Below are positions 51,223 to 64,000 of a DNA stretch of 64,000 nucleotides, piece after piece (position 1 is the stretch's first letter; each line of letters starts with the position of its first letter). The translations under genes were made by a program, and so were the position numbers. The DNA comes from Crambe crambe (Eukaryota; Porifera; Demospongiae; Poecilosclerida; Crambeidae): contig OZ004588.1 of the NCBI GenBank assembly GCA_963924555.1, positions 7,041,205 to 7,105,204 of the forward strand. The letters are read 5' to 3'. The notes beneath the pieces were generated by a model. It was given only the letters and a program-made list of their open reading frames with translations. It was not told the DNA's origin and made no database searches.

Positions 51223-54200
51223 ATGATCAGATCTGAACTGGTGGAGCTGTGGAAGTGTCGGGTCCAGTACCTGAGGCAGTATTATTGTTTCCATGACCAC
51301 AGACCTAAGCAGAGAGGCTACCCCATCCTTTCCCCTCACGTCTGGTTCATCCCTTGCATTTTGACGCTATGGTGGACAATAATGGCAGTTATCTTTTTAT
51401 TTGCTCTCAAACTGGAACATTTATTGAACACTGGTAAGAATTACCTCAAAATGTTTCTGGCCTGCCAGTAACATTGTAGTCTGGCGGCGCCGACCCTTTA
51501 CCTCCTTTTTCTTGGGGGTGGGGGAGGGAAAGGGTCTGGTAACTCTAGCATATACATATATATGAGTTGTGTCATTACATCACAGATTACATCACCACAA
51601 ATATTTTCGCGCACATAATATGCAATTGATGGGTAGGGCTTACCGCTCACTATGGCTGATGTTGGTCAGTGTGTTTAGAGACAGGAGGCATAGATGACTG
51701 AAGAGCAAGTTTGTGGAGAGCATAGCAGCCAAGGAGCTAGAGAAGAAGGGAGAGAGTCTGGATCTTGAGGCTGTTCTCAGAATAATTACCCCTGCTACAG
51801 CCTGTAACTATTCAGGCTTTATTCAGTCGAATCTAAATGCTTCTAGAAGTGCTCATCATATCATGCACAGGGGAACTCGGGTTACTAGGTAGCTGTTTTG
51901 CCATCGCTACACTACAGTCTACAGCTAACCATGCCAGGAAGCACGCGGGTAATTAAGAAGAGCACATGCACCAATTTCTAGCAATCTGATTGGGCTGCCG
52001 TCCTGGCAGCGTTGACACAACTTGTATATGCTAGAGTTACCAGACCCTTTCCCTCCCCCCACCCCCAAGAAAAAGGGGGCCAGACTAGTAACATTGTAAA
52101 AATGAGTAGTTACTAGCAATAGAGAATTGCCACTTATTTTTTTCATGCCTTGGATTTATGTAGCTAAGGATATTCATTTAAATGGATTTCTAATTTTTCA
52201 GGTGATGTAATGAATGTCCCCAACTTCATCTTTCTTGGTTTAAACTGCATTCTGATGGTATCATGGTGGAAGCTTGCAATAGATCAGTCTGATGGAATAA
52301 CCAAACCTTCTCCATCGAATGGCAAATACTGTAACACTTCCAAAGATGTGCTTTCATCTCTAAGGCAAAACTGGAAGTATATTCAGAGAAGAGGACTTAG
52401 CTGTATTGTCCATCACTTTGATTATCTAATGATTGCACTGTTGTTATTGATGTTAGCTGGTGACATTGAAACCAACCCTGGTCCAGGTGAGGGTCATAGT
52501 TCAGTCTACTAGCTAGGACCATAATTCAAAAAATGCCCACCTACATAGGCAGTGGGGCTTGGTTTGCTATGAGGCTGCAGTAGCTTATCAAAGTGCTTGG
52601 CTTATTCAAGCTGCCTGCATGATTTGACAGCAATATCCTAATAAGTTGAAGCACACACACAAATGAGTTTGAGCATACTTGATTTAGACTATAGTTAGTC
52701 ACATGCCAGTCACCTGATTGGTCAGTTAGGGGGTCTCTAAATCCCTCCCAAGAAGATTTTCTAAGCACTTAGAAAACCTGGTAAAGATGGTCATTCCAAT
52801 TGGTCCTTTTCTAGCAATGCATCGTGGTAGCCACAGTTATTGTTTCTAGGTATGCTCTGATTTTGTTGCATTTAAAAACCATGGTTATTGTTTCCAAGTG
52901 CATGTTGAGGTAAGATAAACAACTCCAGTGATTGGCTATAGTCTAGACACCTCGACCAACGGGACCACTGTTTAGAAACCTTCGGGCCCTTAGTAGTGCT
53001 CCTGCTTCGCTCAGGACGCTACAGCCCACAGCTATTAGGTTTCTAAATAGACCGTAGAATAGCCTGTCTGCTAAAAAATAACCATGACAACTTACAGATG
53101 CTTAGTATATCAAGTATTAGCCTCATACCCAGGCCCGCTTTTTTCGCGGGGCGGTGGAAAAGCGAAGGGCCTGGTATAAGTTGCATGCACATGCACTTAA
53201 TTAGACACGAAATAATATGTAATATTTCGTCCATGATGAATGATGTCATAAAAACACGTGCGCATTCAATCAGTGCAGCTTAAAGCTAGCTAGCTTGATC
53301 TGATACAACAAGAACAGCACTAAGCTTATGGTAAAAAAAAAAAGGTAAGACATGTCATACTTCGATAGGGACTCTCCTCGTCTAACCAGTTGGTAGCGAC
53401 ACAAACAAATAACTTCTTTCATAAACAGCTTGCACAGAACGCTTCTGGGAGTGAGGTGAGTTGGATCTAGTGCAGAAAGACAGAACAGTCTAGAGCAAAA
53501 TTACGATGATGTAATGTTTATTACGATTTGTGTGACGGACGTGCCCGAAAATATAGTGAATCCCTCCTAAATGGGGGGATGGAGCGCATGCAACTTATAC
53601 CAGGCCCTTCGCTTTTCCACCGCCCTGCGAAAAAAGCGGGAGGCTAATCAAGTATAGAATAAATCTCATTTATCACACCTGTCATGGAATATCAGGGTAC
53701 CTTCATTCAGAAGTTTGTCCGGGGGGGGGGGGGGGGGGGGGGGGTGGGCAGATACAAATATAGATGCTGAGGAGGGGTGTCATGGTGAACAGGTAGGTGT
53801 TGCAGAAATAGCTCATCCATTCAGAACAGGTTGTGTATGAAAGCTCATAAGATTCTCTTTTGTGTGTGTACATGATTACTGTCTGGTATGTGATTATTGT
53901 AAATTTTCAAGGGGGGCAAATGCCCCCTGCCCCCTAAATGAAACCCTGAATATGGTGAGTCATTTCACTTGTAGGCTGTATTTTCACTTGGCTTCGGCTC
54001 GTGAAAATATGGCTGCCTTACTCCCACCATATTCTACTCTGACTCGTGTAATAAGATATGTTTTTTTTTTGTTTTTTTTTTCAAGAGTCGACCACATACC
54101 AAGTAGAAAAAAACAGGCAATAAGTCTTATTCATATTTACAATGTATGCTTTTTTTACAAGAAGAACGAAGTTACTTTACAGATCCGTGATGGCAACAAA

Positions 54201-57200
54201 GCGCTGGGGTACTCGGGGAAGAAACATGCTTTGATTATTTACATTACATATTTCTTTTTTCTTTTTTCTATCTATCTATTATCTATCTACTTGGTATGTA
54301 ATTTTCTACTTGGTATGTAATGATAGCATAGCTATGAAGATATGACAATTTTATGATTTGATAATTGTATCATTTCGATAGATCCTTTGACAATGGATGA
54401 CTACTTTGCAGTCATTCGAGAATTGAATATCTTGAAGGATGGAGATATTGTGAGAGTGGGTGAGGCACTAGGATTGAACTATGACAGGATGAAGGACCTT
54501 CCAGACATGGTTGCTTCATGGTTGAGGGAGGATGATAATGTCAGGCGATCCTCTGGACCTCCCACTTGGGCCAGTTTAGCTAATGCTCTAGAGGCTTATG
54601 GTCATACAAGGATTGCCTCCAGGATCAGGACAAGTAATCACTTGTAGTGAGGCAGTACAGATTTTTGGCCATCCCTACATAATCTAGAAGAAATTTTTGG
54701 TACCCACTTGTGAATCGTATGACTATAACTTTGAGGCCAATTAAAAATTTCTGTAGGATTTTATTTTAGCCCCATGAAAGCTAAGTAGTTAATGTATTAG
54801 CTAATGTTAATGTGTAGTAGTTAATGTATTAGCTAATGTTAATGTGTAGTAGTTAATGTATAGCTACTTCTCATGTAATTCCATGAGGGTATCATGTCTA
54901 CAAAGAAGCTTGGACTGTTCAGAAGAGCCAATAAGTTTCGTAGTAGCTTGAAAATTAAAACAGATCTTTCCATGCATAAAGGAATTAATGCATGTATGAT
55001 CAGCAAATTTATGTCATCCACCATTTGAAACATGGTCGACACTACTGCATCCACACAGAACAAGCAGGCTGTGCACTCGCTTGTCTTGCGTAGCTAGACC
55101 CCCACTATACCAAAGATCTGCCTCAAATTGTTTCTAGCACTCAAAAAAAGGCACAAGCATCTTATTGCATGCTACACAAATTTTTACGTGGATCACACGC
55201 CCCATCCTCATGATTGTCAGCCCTTTTATCATGCGCATCTCTGACTGCTAACATTATTTACACCGGACTCTTCCCCCCTCCTCCTCTTCTTCCTTTCTTC
55301 TTCCTCTTTCCTCTAGAGTCTGGCTAGTGAGACTAAGATAGAAAATGCTTCAACAAGGCTTTAGAGGAATCCAATATCAGCTACTGGGTTTGGCTCACAC
55401 TCTTCAGAAGTAGAAGCACAAGTTTATGAAGCCTCATCTGGTAGAGGTTATCTTAAAGTCCATGATTTGCTACAGTTTTCTCAGTCATTTTTTGTCTTTC
55501 ATAAAAAAGGTACCAAATGAAAGCTTATTCTCAGCTCTAAATTTTGAATTGAATAAAATATCCTAGGGAGTTGATATATAAGGCCAGAAGTCATCCCTTT
55601 GAATCAATCGTCATCCCTCAAAAAATTTATATTGCAGTAAAAGTTTTCCAGTCATACATAAAGATCGATTTATTTCATTTCATTATTCTCAATGATTCTT
55701 GTAATGAATTTCCATAGGTTGTTTGCTTGGTTTGTATGTACCTATAACCAAGAGTAAATCTTGCTATAATCTTTCTCATGGCAATTGTTGACTATGTCTT
55801 CAGCCTCTGGTCTCATTGTTCTAGTTAGCTTCTTGCTGTATTAAGGTGATGACATCATGGATTCACATACTTAGATATGGATGTGCCTCAGCACTTTGGT
55901 ACCGGAGGGAAATAGTTATTTCAATAGTAAGAGCTAGAATAAATTTTCCCTCATTGGAATTGACTTGCTCTATGGTCATAATATATATAATAATATGTAA
56001 TAGTTAGAACACGGTAGTCTGGTGATTATGGCCAATAAACAACCGAATCCGAGGGCGCAGCCCGAGGATAAGGTTGTTTATTTGGCCATAATCACCAGGA
56101 CTACCGTGTTCTAACTGTTATATATCCCCAGGGCGCACGATTTCATTGGTCGGTCTGTAGCTAGAGCGTAGCTACCCCTTAGTTACGAAACAAAACGAAA
56201 ACTCCTGCCATGGCTTGTCCCTGTCCTGTGGTGTGCCGTTGTTCAGACGCCAACTCTAGCCTCGTGCTCTCAAGCAAGACTACGAACTACGAGGCTCCTC
56301 CCATGCCCACCACACCCAGCTATTAACGAGTTCCTCCACCCACGTTTTGTGTTTGCTAGCGACAGCGAAGCTAGTGGAAGGTATGACGCCAAATACCAAT
56401 GGGCCTTAGAAATAATTTCTTCTTGTGGAAAATTGCAAAAAAAAAAAAAGAAGTTTCCTTGTGACCCAGCACCAGATGACTTCTTCATTTTCCAACAATC
56501 AGCTATAAACTACCCAGAGACAGAAATAGATTCTTTAGTAATAGTTAATGACAATGTTATATACTGATCGTTAACTTCATAATCATCTTCTTCCAACAGT
56601 CAGCTATAAACTACCAACATAATACAGAGACAGAAATAAACTCTTTAGTAATAGCTAGGTAATGACAATGTTATCTGATCATTATCTCATAGATTATCTT
56701 CATTATCATCTTCTTCCAACAGTCAGCTTCAGAAAACCTAAAACTGTTGTTATTCATAGCCTGGGGAACAGTGCGTTATGACTGTGCGTTATGAGTCATA
56801 ACGCACTTTACCCTAAGGGAGGGAATTTATGACAGTAAGAGCACTTTTCTCTATGGGAGTAAATGTATTAGGTGGGATATATATATATATATATATATAG
56901 ACTCAAGTTTATTAGCATAGCCATAAATTTTTTATTTATTTTATAGAATATTTAGCAGATTATAAGGAAGCATTGCAGAGGGGTAAAGTTAAAGTGGCGT
57001 ATGCACGTGTTGTGCTCCTTGGTGCTGGAGGATCAGGCAAGAGCAGTTTCCAGCGTGGAATGAAGAATGAGCTCTTCAAAGAACTTGACAGCACTCAATT
57101 GGCTGATATCAATGCTATGAAACTAAGGGCCATTAGTACAACTACAGCAAAGGGAGAAGGAGGGTATTGGGTGTCAGTCGATGAAAACGATGAAAAGAAT

Positions 57201-60200
57201 GAATTAGTCGGGTTGGTACGGCTTGTATTTAATGTGCGCAGTGGGAAAGTTGAGTCAACACGTGTAGTAGAAGAAAGTGAAAGAAGTGATGTTGATACAG
57301 TAAATCCTGTTTCTGCTGAACCCGCTCATTCTGAATCTCCTACTTATTCTGCTGTAAGACGATCTGTTAAGAAGATTATAGATGAGATCATTGAATTAGC
57401 CAAGAAGGATCCAACAGCCCAAGCACCTGAATCCGAGGTGTATCTGAATGTGTGGGATTGTGGCGGCCAGCAAGTCTTTCTCAACATTCTACCAGCCTTT
57501 CTAACACCGAAATCTATATTCTTTCTTATATTTGATGCTCGGAATGATCTACATAAACCATGCACATCCCTATCCCATCTCCATTGTCAGGTCAAATCAG
57601 AGGAAGAACTGAACATAAGTACAATGGAGCTCTTATCGCAATGGATGTCTCACATTGATGCCACAACTCTTAGAGGTAATAGATCTGAAATTCCCGAGTA
57701 TCCTCGTATTGTGCTGGTTGGTACCCATGGAGATGATCCTAATGTGAAAAAGAACAAAGCCAGTATCCTTGACAATCTATGTGTTGGGTACAGTAATAGC
57801 ACATATGCTGATTTGGTCAAGGATGCAGTGATCATTGATAACACAACATCAGGGACAAAGAGTGCAGATCCTGGATACAAGAAAGTACTAGATATTGTGT
57901 ATCGTTTTACTTCCAACGATAAAGTGATGAAGGATACACCTGTCACGTGGGTTCTATTTAGAAGGATGTTGCATTTAGAAGCAAAGAAAAAGCCTTACTT
58001 TAAACTCACAGAAGTTGAAGAAATAGCCGATGCCTGTGACATCAAGCAAGACAAAGTTCACAGTGTCTTGAGGTTTTACCACGACTTTGCTGTATTTTTC
58101 CATTATGATGATATTACCAGCTTAAAGGACTGGGTCATAGCTGACCCTAAGAAGTTCATAAAAGATCTAGCTAAGCTTCTAGCTTTGAAAGGCTTTGAAG
58201 AAGAAAAAGATAATAGCCTGAAACCTCTATGGGACCATCTCAGAAATAAAGGAATTCTAGTTGAAAAACTGTACGTAGCAATTTGGAAATCCCACCAACT
58301 CCAACCTGAGGGCATGATTGCCTTGTTGGAGAAATTTCTTATCATGTCCCCTATAAAGACAGAGTACAAAGTGGAAGCCGGTGAGGGTAAAGAATATTTC
58401 GTTCCATGTGTACTTCCTCCTTCTCCCACCACACAAGATAGTGCTCGTACTCTCAGATCCTGCAAGAAGCAAGCTGCCCCATTACATTTGATATTTACAA
58501 GTCTTGGGTATGTAGCCCCAGGTTTCTTCACCCGACTTGCTACTGCTCTCTCTAAGAAAGAAGGCTATGAGATAGTCTTTAATGGCATATACAGGAATAA
58601 AGTATCTTTTTTATGTGAACTGTCAGGTTCCGAGATAGATACACTCACAATTTCTGAAGGTAAGTATTCTGTGCAAATTGATTTGATACGAAAGACACCA
58701 CGAACAAGTAGTCTCCAAATATTCTCAAATGTGTGTCTGGAAGTAAAAAAATCTATCGAGGAATGCTGTACAGATATCCGTAAATGGTTCCCAGGCATCA
58801 AGACATCCTTTGCTTTCTGCTGTGATCAGTGCAGTGCTAGTTCTCATGAGCACTTTGTTTGCCTAAAGCCAGAAACCACCCGTGAGTCAATCTTACATTG
58901 CCAAGAAGAAAAGGAAAGGGTCTATAAATTTAAAGAGGACGAGAAGAACTGGTTACAATTTAAAGAGGTAAATTCCACATATTATTTACATATTAATTAT
59001 ACATGGCAAAGAAGTAAATTCCACGTGGATAATTGTAACACTATAAAAATTTATCTTATCTTATTTATTTTAGTTTGAGCATTCAGCTGATCCAATATCA
59101 GAAAGTGAGGTCCAAACCATTGCTGAAGAAGTTCAGAAGAATCCAGAAAAAATTAAAGACCTTAAAGATGCCTTGGAGATGAGTGAATCTGAAGTTGAAG
59201 AGCCAAAGGACATAATCAATTGTTGGATAAATCAAATGAAGCAAATGAAGCCAGAGTCAGTTCAACCTCGCCCTCACCTTGTTCATTACCTCAAGTGCAT
59301 TGGTATGGGAATGTATGCTGAAAAGTAAGTTCGTCGGATTAGTCAGTTATAGGATACTCATGGAGGGCACTCATGGTATTTAGAAACCCTTGGGTCCCTA
59401 GTAGCATCCCAGGCTGCCACAGCCTAGGCACTCGGAGGTTTCTAAACACCATAGATCCCTTGGTCATTGTGTCTTCATGTACATCATTCAACATGATTAA
59501 CACATCCTCTTATAATTACAGGTTGAAGACTCCTAAACTGAAATTGAAGTAAGTACATGTACAATGGACCATATAAGAAGTGTCCTATAATTATTAGTGC
59601 CTTCATTTTTCCAATTAGGGTGGGTGCTCTACTGTGGGCTATATACCATAACTCATCGCATCAATTATCATGTACATGTTCTAATTACAGGCTGCCAAAG
59701 AATCGCAAGAGAAATACTGCGTTTATTGTGTTCATCGTCATTCTTGTTGTGCTATTGCTAATTGGGCTGCTGATTTGTTGTGTACAGATTAATCTTGAGT
59801 ATTTTCAAAGTGATTCAACTGAAGGTGCATAAAATGTTTAGCTATTTGTTATTCATTGGAAATAATAGTAATTAATGATGTAATAATAATAATATTATAT
59901 TATACATGTTTCAGGGATTGATAATAGCAAACCGACTCCTACTGCATCTGACAATGAATTTCTTTCTTTCTATGATTCATTCATTTTATGTAGCTTCAGA
60001 TTATAGTGCAGTAATGTACGTATATGTAGGGATTATTGGGAACAAAGATTGATCCCATTTCCATCCTTCATTCCTACCCTTGTTTCCTTATTTGTTTGAG
60101 CAATGGTCATCCCTACATTTTTTCATTTCACGGAAATATTTTTTCCCTTATTATACATGTTTCAGGGGTTGATAACGACTACTGCAAACCGACTCCTACT

Positions 60201-60991
60201 CCTACTGCATCTGACAATCAATTTAAAGGTATTTCTTTCTATGATTCTTTCATTTATGTAACCTTCAGACTCATATAATAACTAGAGATGCTCGTATAGC
60301 ATTAGTTGGGCGAGCAAGCAGCCAGTGGTCATTTCAATGTGCTCCTTCCTCACTTATGATTATATAGCCCCAACAGTGACTTTTGATATCTAGCTATTCA
60401 GGTTGTTAACTGACTTGGTGCATTCCCTGAACCCAGGCTACCACTCCTGTTCAGACTCAGTAGCTAGTCTCTCAAATAATGAGGCCTCATTTGCTCTAAT
60501 CTGGCAGCTCTGTGTTCTGCTGACTCTGCTCTCCTTCTGGCTCTCATTTGCTCTGCTCTTGCAGCATTATCTTCTGCTGACTCTGCACATTCCCTCCTCC
60601 TGGCTCTATCTGTCGCATTTCTTTGCTAGTCTTATTTTTCTCTGTTCCTTTGACTCTGTTCTCCTTCTAGCTCTGTCTCTTTCATTTCTTACATGAGGTC
60701 TTGCTCTTCTTTGCTGGTCAGTTTCTAGAGGGTGTTCTGGGACCCTCCTTCGCTTGTTTTCTGGTTCTCTGGGTTCCATAATACTCGCTACAATAGTGTT
60801 TCAACTTCAAGCTTAAGGAAAATGATTGCTTATTATGACGTTGCTTAGTAGCTATTTCATGCGCATGTGTAAGCGCATGCGCATTTTGAGTGACGTACGT
60901 GTAACATATAAATATCGCAATTTTCCATTTTGACCAATTAGTGTGGGGCTTCGCTCGCTTCGCTCGCTCGCCAATAATAATAATAATAATA

Positions 60992-61034
<43 letters not shown>

Positions 61035-61529
61035 TCAGGGGTTGATAATAGCCGACTCTTATACTAACGGTATAGACTTAATGACTGCCAGTATGCATAG
61101 CTAAGCTTGCTTGTTTTAAAGAATGAGGACACAAAATAATGCCCACCATGATTTCCTTCTTTTAGTGGATTCTAATGTACCAACTCTTATTGACATGTCT
61201 CAGGCTGTTAATGATAATTATTATTCCTCTTAGGATCAGATCCTTCACAGGTTTTAACAATGGATGACCACCATGCAGTCACTCAAGAATTGAACGACTT
61301 GAGTAATGAAGATCTGATAAGAGTGGGTGGGGCACTAGGATTACACCATCCAAACCTTAAAAGGAGTAAGAACATTCTACCAGACATGGTTACTTTTTGG
61401 TTAAGGCAGGATGATAGAGTTACTGAAACCTCTGGATCTCCCACCTGGGCCAGTTTAGCTACAGCTCTGGAGGATGTTGGTCACACAGGGGTCGCCTCCA
61501 GGATCAGGAAAAGTAATACTTGCAGCTAG
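51223..61529 (+). CDS. Roco gene 2: 2A leader - death domain - Roc GTPase - COR - TM - death domain
   Basis: Exons 51223-51433, 52202-52486, 54382-54633, 56947-58967, 59074-59324, 59522-59548, 59691-59824, 60166-60228, 61234-61529 join in frame to 1179 residues. Leader, 2A motif (GDIETNPGP), Roc (GAGGSGKSS, WDCGGQQ, GTHGD) and COR match gene 1. The first death domain (MDDYFAVIRELNILKDGD) is clearly different. Unlike gene 1, exon 59691-59824 adds a membrane helix (AFIVFIVILVVLLLIGLLIC) after a basic stretch (LPKNRKRN), then a short Thr/Pro segment, before the last death domain. A stop follows the helix exon if its donor is not used (TEGA-stop), so a shorter isoform ending after the helix is possible. 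Terminal exons could also be spliced differently. Confidence 0.78.
51478..52086. mobile_element. Mutator-like non-autonomous element, right copy
   Basis: Same element and same AGTAACATTGT duplication (51467-51477 and 52087-52097) as in the left unit, in the intron between the two leader exons. About 30 bases upstream of it in the intron are missing compared with the left unit. Confidence 0.85.
52459..52485 (+). other. 2A-like ribosome-skipping motif GDIETNPGP (Roco gene 2)
   Basis: Matches D(V/I)ExNPGP with Ile at the second position, an allowed variant. Upstream helix is LMIALLLLMLA. As in gene 1, the exon ends one base after the final proline codon. The Val to Ile change keeps the consensus, while the third copy at 44801-44827 does not. 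Confidence 0.85.
53116..53648. mobile_element. Non-autonomous DNA transposon with TIRs, CAAGT target duplication
   Basis: Ends ATTAGCCT ... AGGCTAAT, with long inner inverted arms (CCCGCTTTTTTCGC, GCGGTGGAAAAGCGAAGGGC, CTGGTATAAGTTGCATGC near 53134-53190, complement at 53588-53640). The left arm has an extra 10 bases after ATTAGCCT. Flanking CAAGT at 53111-53115 and 53649-53653 is a five-base target duplication. It lies in the long intron 52487-54381 of Roco gene 2 and is absent from the left unit. Confidence 0.82.
53719..53743. repeat. Poly-G run
   Basis: About 24 G residues in the Roco gene 2 intron, broken by one T at the end. The rest of this intron, from the TIR element to 54381, holds T-rich runs but no recognised gene. 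Confidence 0.85.
54382..54633 (+). CDS. Death-domain exon 1 of Roco gene 2
   Basis: Phase 1-1 exon (DPLTMDDYFAVIRELNILK to GHTRIASRIRTS). It shares the MDD start, LGL, LPDMVASWLR and GPPTWASL blocks with the other death-domain exons, but the middle is shortened by several residues and many surface positions differ from the exon at 38738-39004. Confidence 0.85.
56003..56115. repeat. Near-perfect 113-base foldback
   Basis: GTTAGAACACGGTAGTCTGG at the left end is answered by its complement at the right end, and the inner halves (GGCCAATAAACAACC / GGTTGTTTATTTGGCC, CCGAGGGC / GCCCGAGG) also pair, leaving a very small loop. It is probably a foldback element; the left unit has no counterpart. Confidence 0.8.
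56784..56806. repeat. Palindrome GTGCGTTATGA-G-TCATAACGCAC
   Basis: A 23-base sequence with 11-base arms around one base, preceded by a partial copy of its left arm. It may be the end of the same foldback family. Confidence 0.8.
56947..58967 (+). CDS. Roc-COR exon of Roco gene 2
   Basis: Counterpart of 39548-41580, with the same G1, G3 and COR motifs and the same Cys-rich C-terminal segment. Differences are scattered substitutions and a four-residue deletion in the insertion (ESERSDVDTVN against ESERSEEINVDTVN, counted with flanks). The frame runs on past the donor at 58968, but I place the exon end at GAG|GTAAATTCC as in gene 1, because the next exon (59074) then continues the homologous protein. 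Confidence 0.9.
59691..59824 (+). CDS. Transmembrane exon unique to Roco gene 2
   Basis: The exon reads a basic segment (LPKNRKRN), about 24 hydrophobic residues and a short acidic end (QSDSTEG). It is absent from gene 1. It ends at GAAG|GTGCAT, a weak donor; without splicing, translation stops at 59830-59832. Confidence 0.7.
59915..60228 (+). repeat. Duplicated linker exon, first copy lacks a donor
   Basis: Two similar blocks, 59915 onward and 60166-60228, both follow CATGTTTCAG and encode (I/V)DN...KPTPTASDN. The second ends in TTTAAAG|GTATTT, a plausible donor; in the first the AAAGGTA is missing. A third remnant (TTCAGGGGTTGATAATAG) is at about 61034-61051. I use only the second as exon. 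Confidence 0.72.
60285..60975. other. Intronic stretch rich in CTCTGCTGACT-like repeats
   Basis: Imperfect repeats of CTGACTCTGCTCTCCTTCTGGC occur at 60500-60690, followed by GCGCATGTGTAAGCGCATGCGC and a CGCTTCGCTCGCTCG end. GGGCGAGCAA-type sequence also occurs at 60308 and near 44896. It may be a mobile element, but I cannot define its ends. Confidence 0.45.
60971..61034. repeat. (TAA)n trinucleotide repeat
   Basis: About 20 AAT/TAA units, with one slip, in the last intron of Roco gene 2. Confidence 0.95.
61234..61529 (+). CDS. C-terminal death-domain exon of Roco gene 2
   Basis: Reads SDPSQVLTMDDHHAVTQEL to RKSNTCS-stop. It is close to the last exon of gene 1, with differences concentrated in the middle helices (HHPNLKRSKNILPDMVTFW). 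It holds the same unused donor-like GTAATACT before the stop. Confidence 0.82.
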
Positions 61530-61806
61530 CTAGTGTACTGTGGTTGTTATGACAGAATTTATTCTATATACAGAGTACCTTGCAGAAACAGCCTAAAAAT
61601 ACTAATGGAATTGTATTATTGGTGCATCACCAGATTCACATAGCTACTTGTAGGAAAAAATTGTGACCTTTTTTATTTTGATTAATATTTTGATAACTAA
61701 TAAAAATTTTTATACAATCATGATTGTCATTATGAGGTTCATGATAATATTATCAGGTATATGTAGTGGAACACAGTAGTTGTCATGGTGACCATGTGTG
61801 GTGAGG

Positions 61807-64000
<2,194 letters not shown>

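Larger units (their letters stand above)
54634..56946. other. Intron of Roco gene 2, with foldback elements
   Basis: The intron contains a triplicated TAATGTATTAGCTAATGTTA-type repeat (54788-54862), a 113-base foldback at 56003-56115, a perfect 23-base palindrome at 56784-56806 and a TA run at 56878-56898. Stretches near 55780-55975 match 39340-39535 of the left unit. No gene is recognised. Confidence 0.65.

Noticed and set aside
53862-54320. 152-codon plus-strand open frame in the Roco gene 2 intron
   Set aside because: Low-complexity Phe/Tyr-rich reading of a T-rich intron, with no counterpart in the left unit and no domain.
58968-59078. Extension of the Roc-COR frame of gene 2 past 58967
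   Set aside because: Gene 1 stops shortly after the same donor, and the next exon restores homology, so the extension is intron read-through.

Overview
This is a eukaryotic, animal-type window. It has many short introns with GT-AG borders, long low-complexity tracts, no operons and no ribosome-binding-site logic. Recognisable genes are a cilia protein (IFT139/TTC21B), a bZIP factor, the SNM1B/Apollo nuclease (DCLRE1B), a neurexin-like membrane protein, a PX-BAR sorting nexin, a PSTAIRE cyclin-dependent kinase and two death-domain Roco GTPases. Compact genes, a rudimentary neurexin-like protein and death-domain Roco proteins with 2A-like leaders fit an early-branching invertebrate. I lean to a demosponge, but this is inference. 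Where I give protein lengths, the splice models sum to an exact multiple of three.

Layout. 1-6992 (+): 3' part of TTC21B, with a 5S rRNA gene on the opposite strand inside one intron. 7195-8647 (-): bZIP gene. 9139-12156 (+): DCLRE1B, with a 353-bp (CT)n tract in its last intron. 12530-24418 (-): neurexin-like gene with a 9-kb intron. 25203-36760 (+): sorting nexin. 37094-42393 (+): Roco gene 1. 42680-43428 (-): 3' fragment of a CDK gene. 44170-44834 (+): orphan, broken copy of the Roco leader exons. 45594-50885 (+): 5'-truncated sorting nexin copy. 51223-61529 (+): Roco gene 2. 61807-63537 (-): complete PSTAIRE CDK.

The order from 25 kb to 63.5 kb is what a tandem duplication predicts. A segment running from an intron of the sorting nexin to an intron of the CDK gene was duplicated (about 30.89-43.45 kb and 45.06-62.57 kb). 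The outer copies of the two boundary genes stayed whole: sorting nexin on the left, CDK on the right. The inner copies are truncated.

The most unusual system is the Roco pair. Each gene encodes a hydrophobic leader of about 164 residues ending in a 2A-like ribosome-skipping motif (GDVETNPGP or GDIETNPGP). A death domain, a Roc GTPase, a COR domain and a second death domain follow. If the motif works, each mRNA yields a membrane peptide and a separate cytosolic signalling GTPase. The first death-domain exon differs strongly between the copies while the GTPase exon is almost identical. A third leader copy has a frameshift and a broken 2A motif. Several non-autonomous DNA transposons with visible terminal inverted repeats and target-site duplications sit in the introns, and one has a preserved empty site in the third leader copy.
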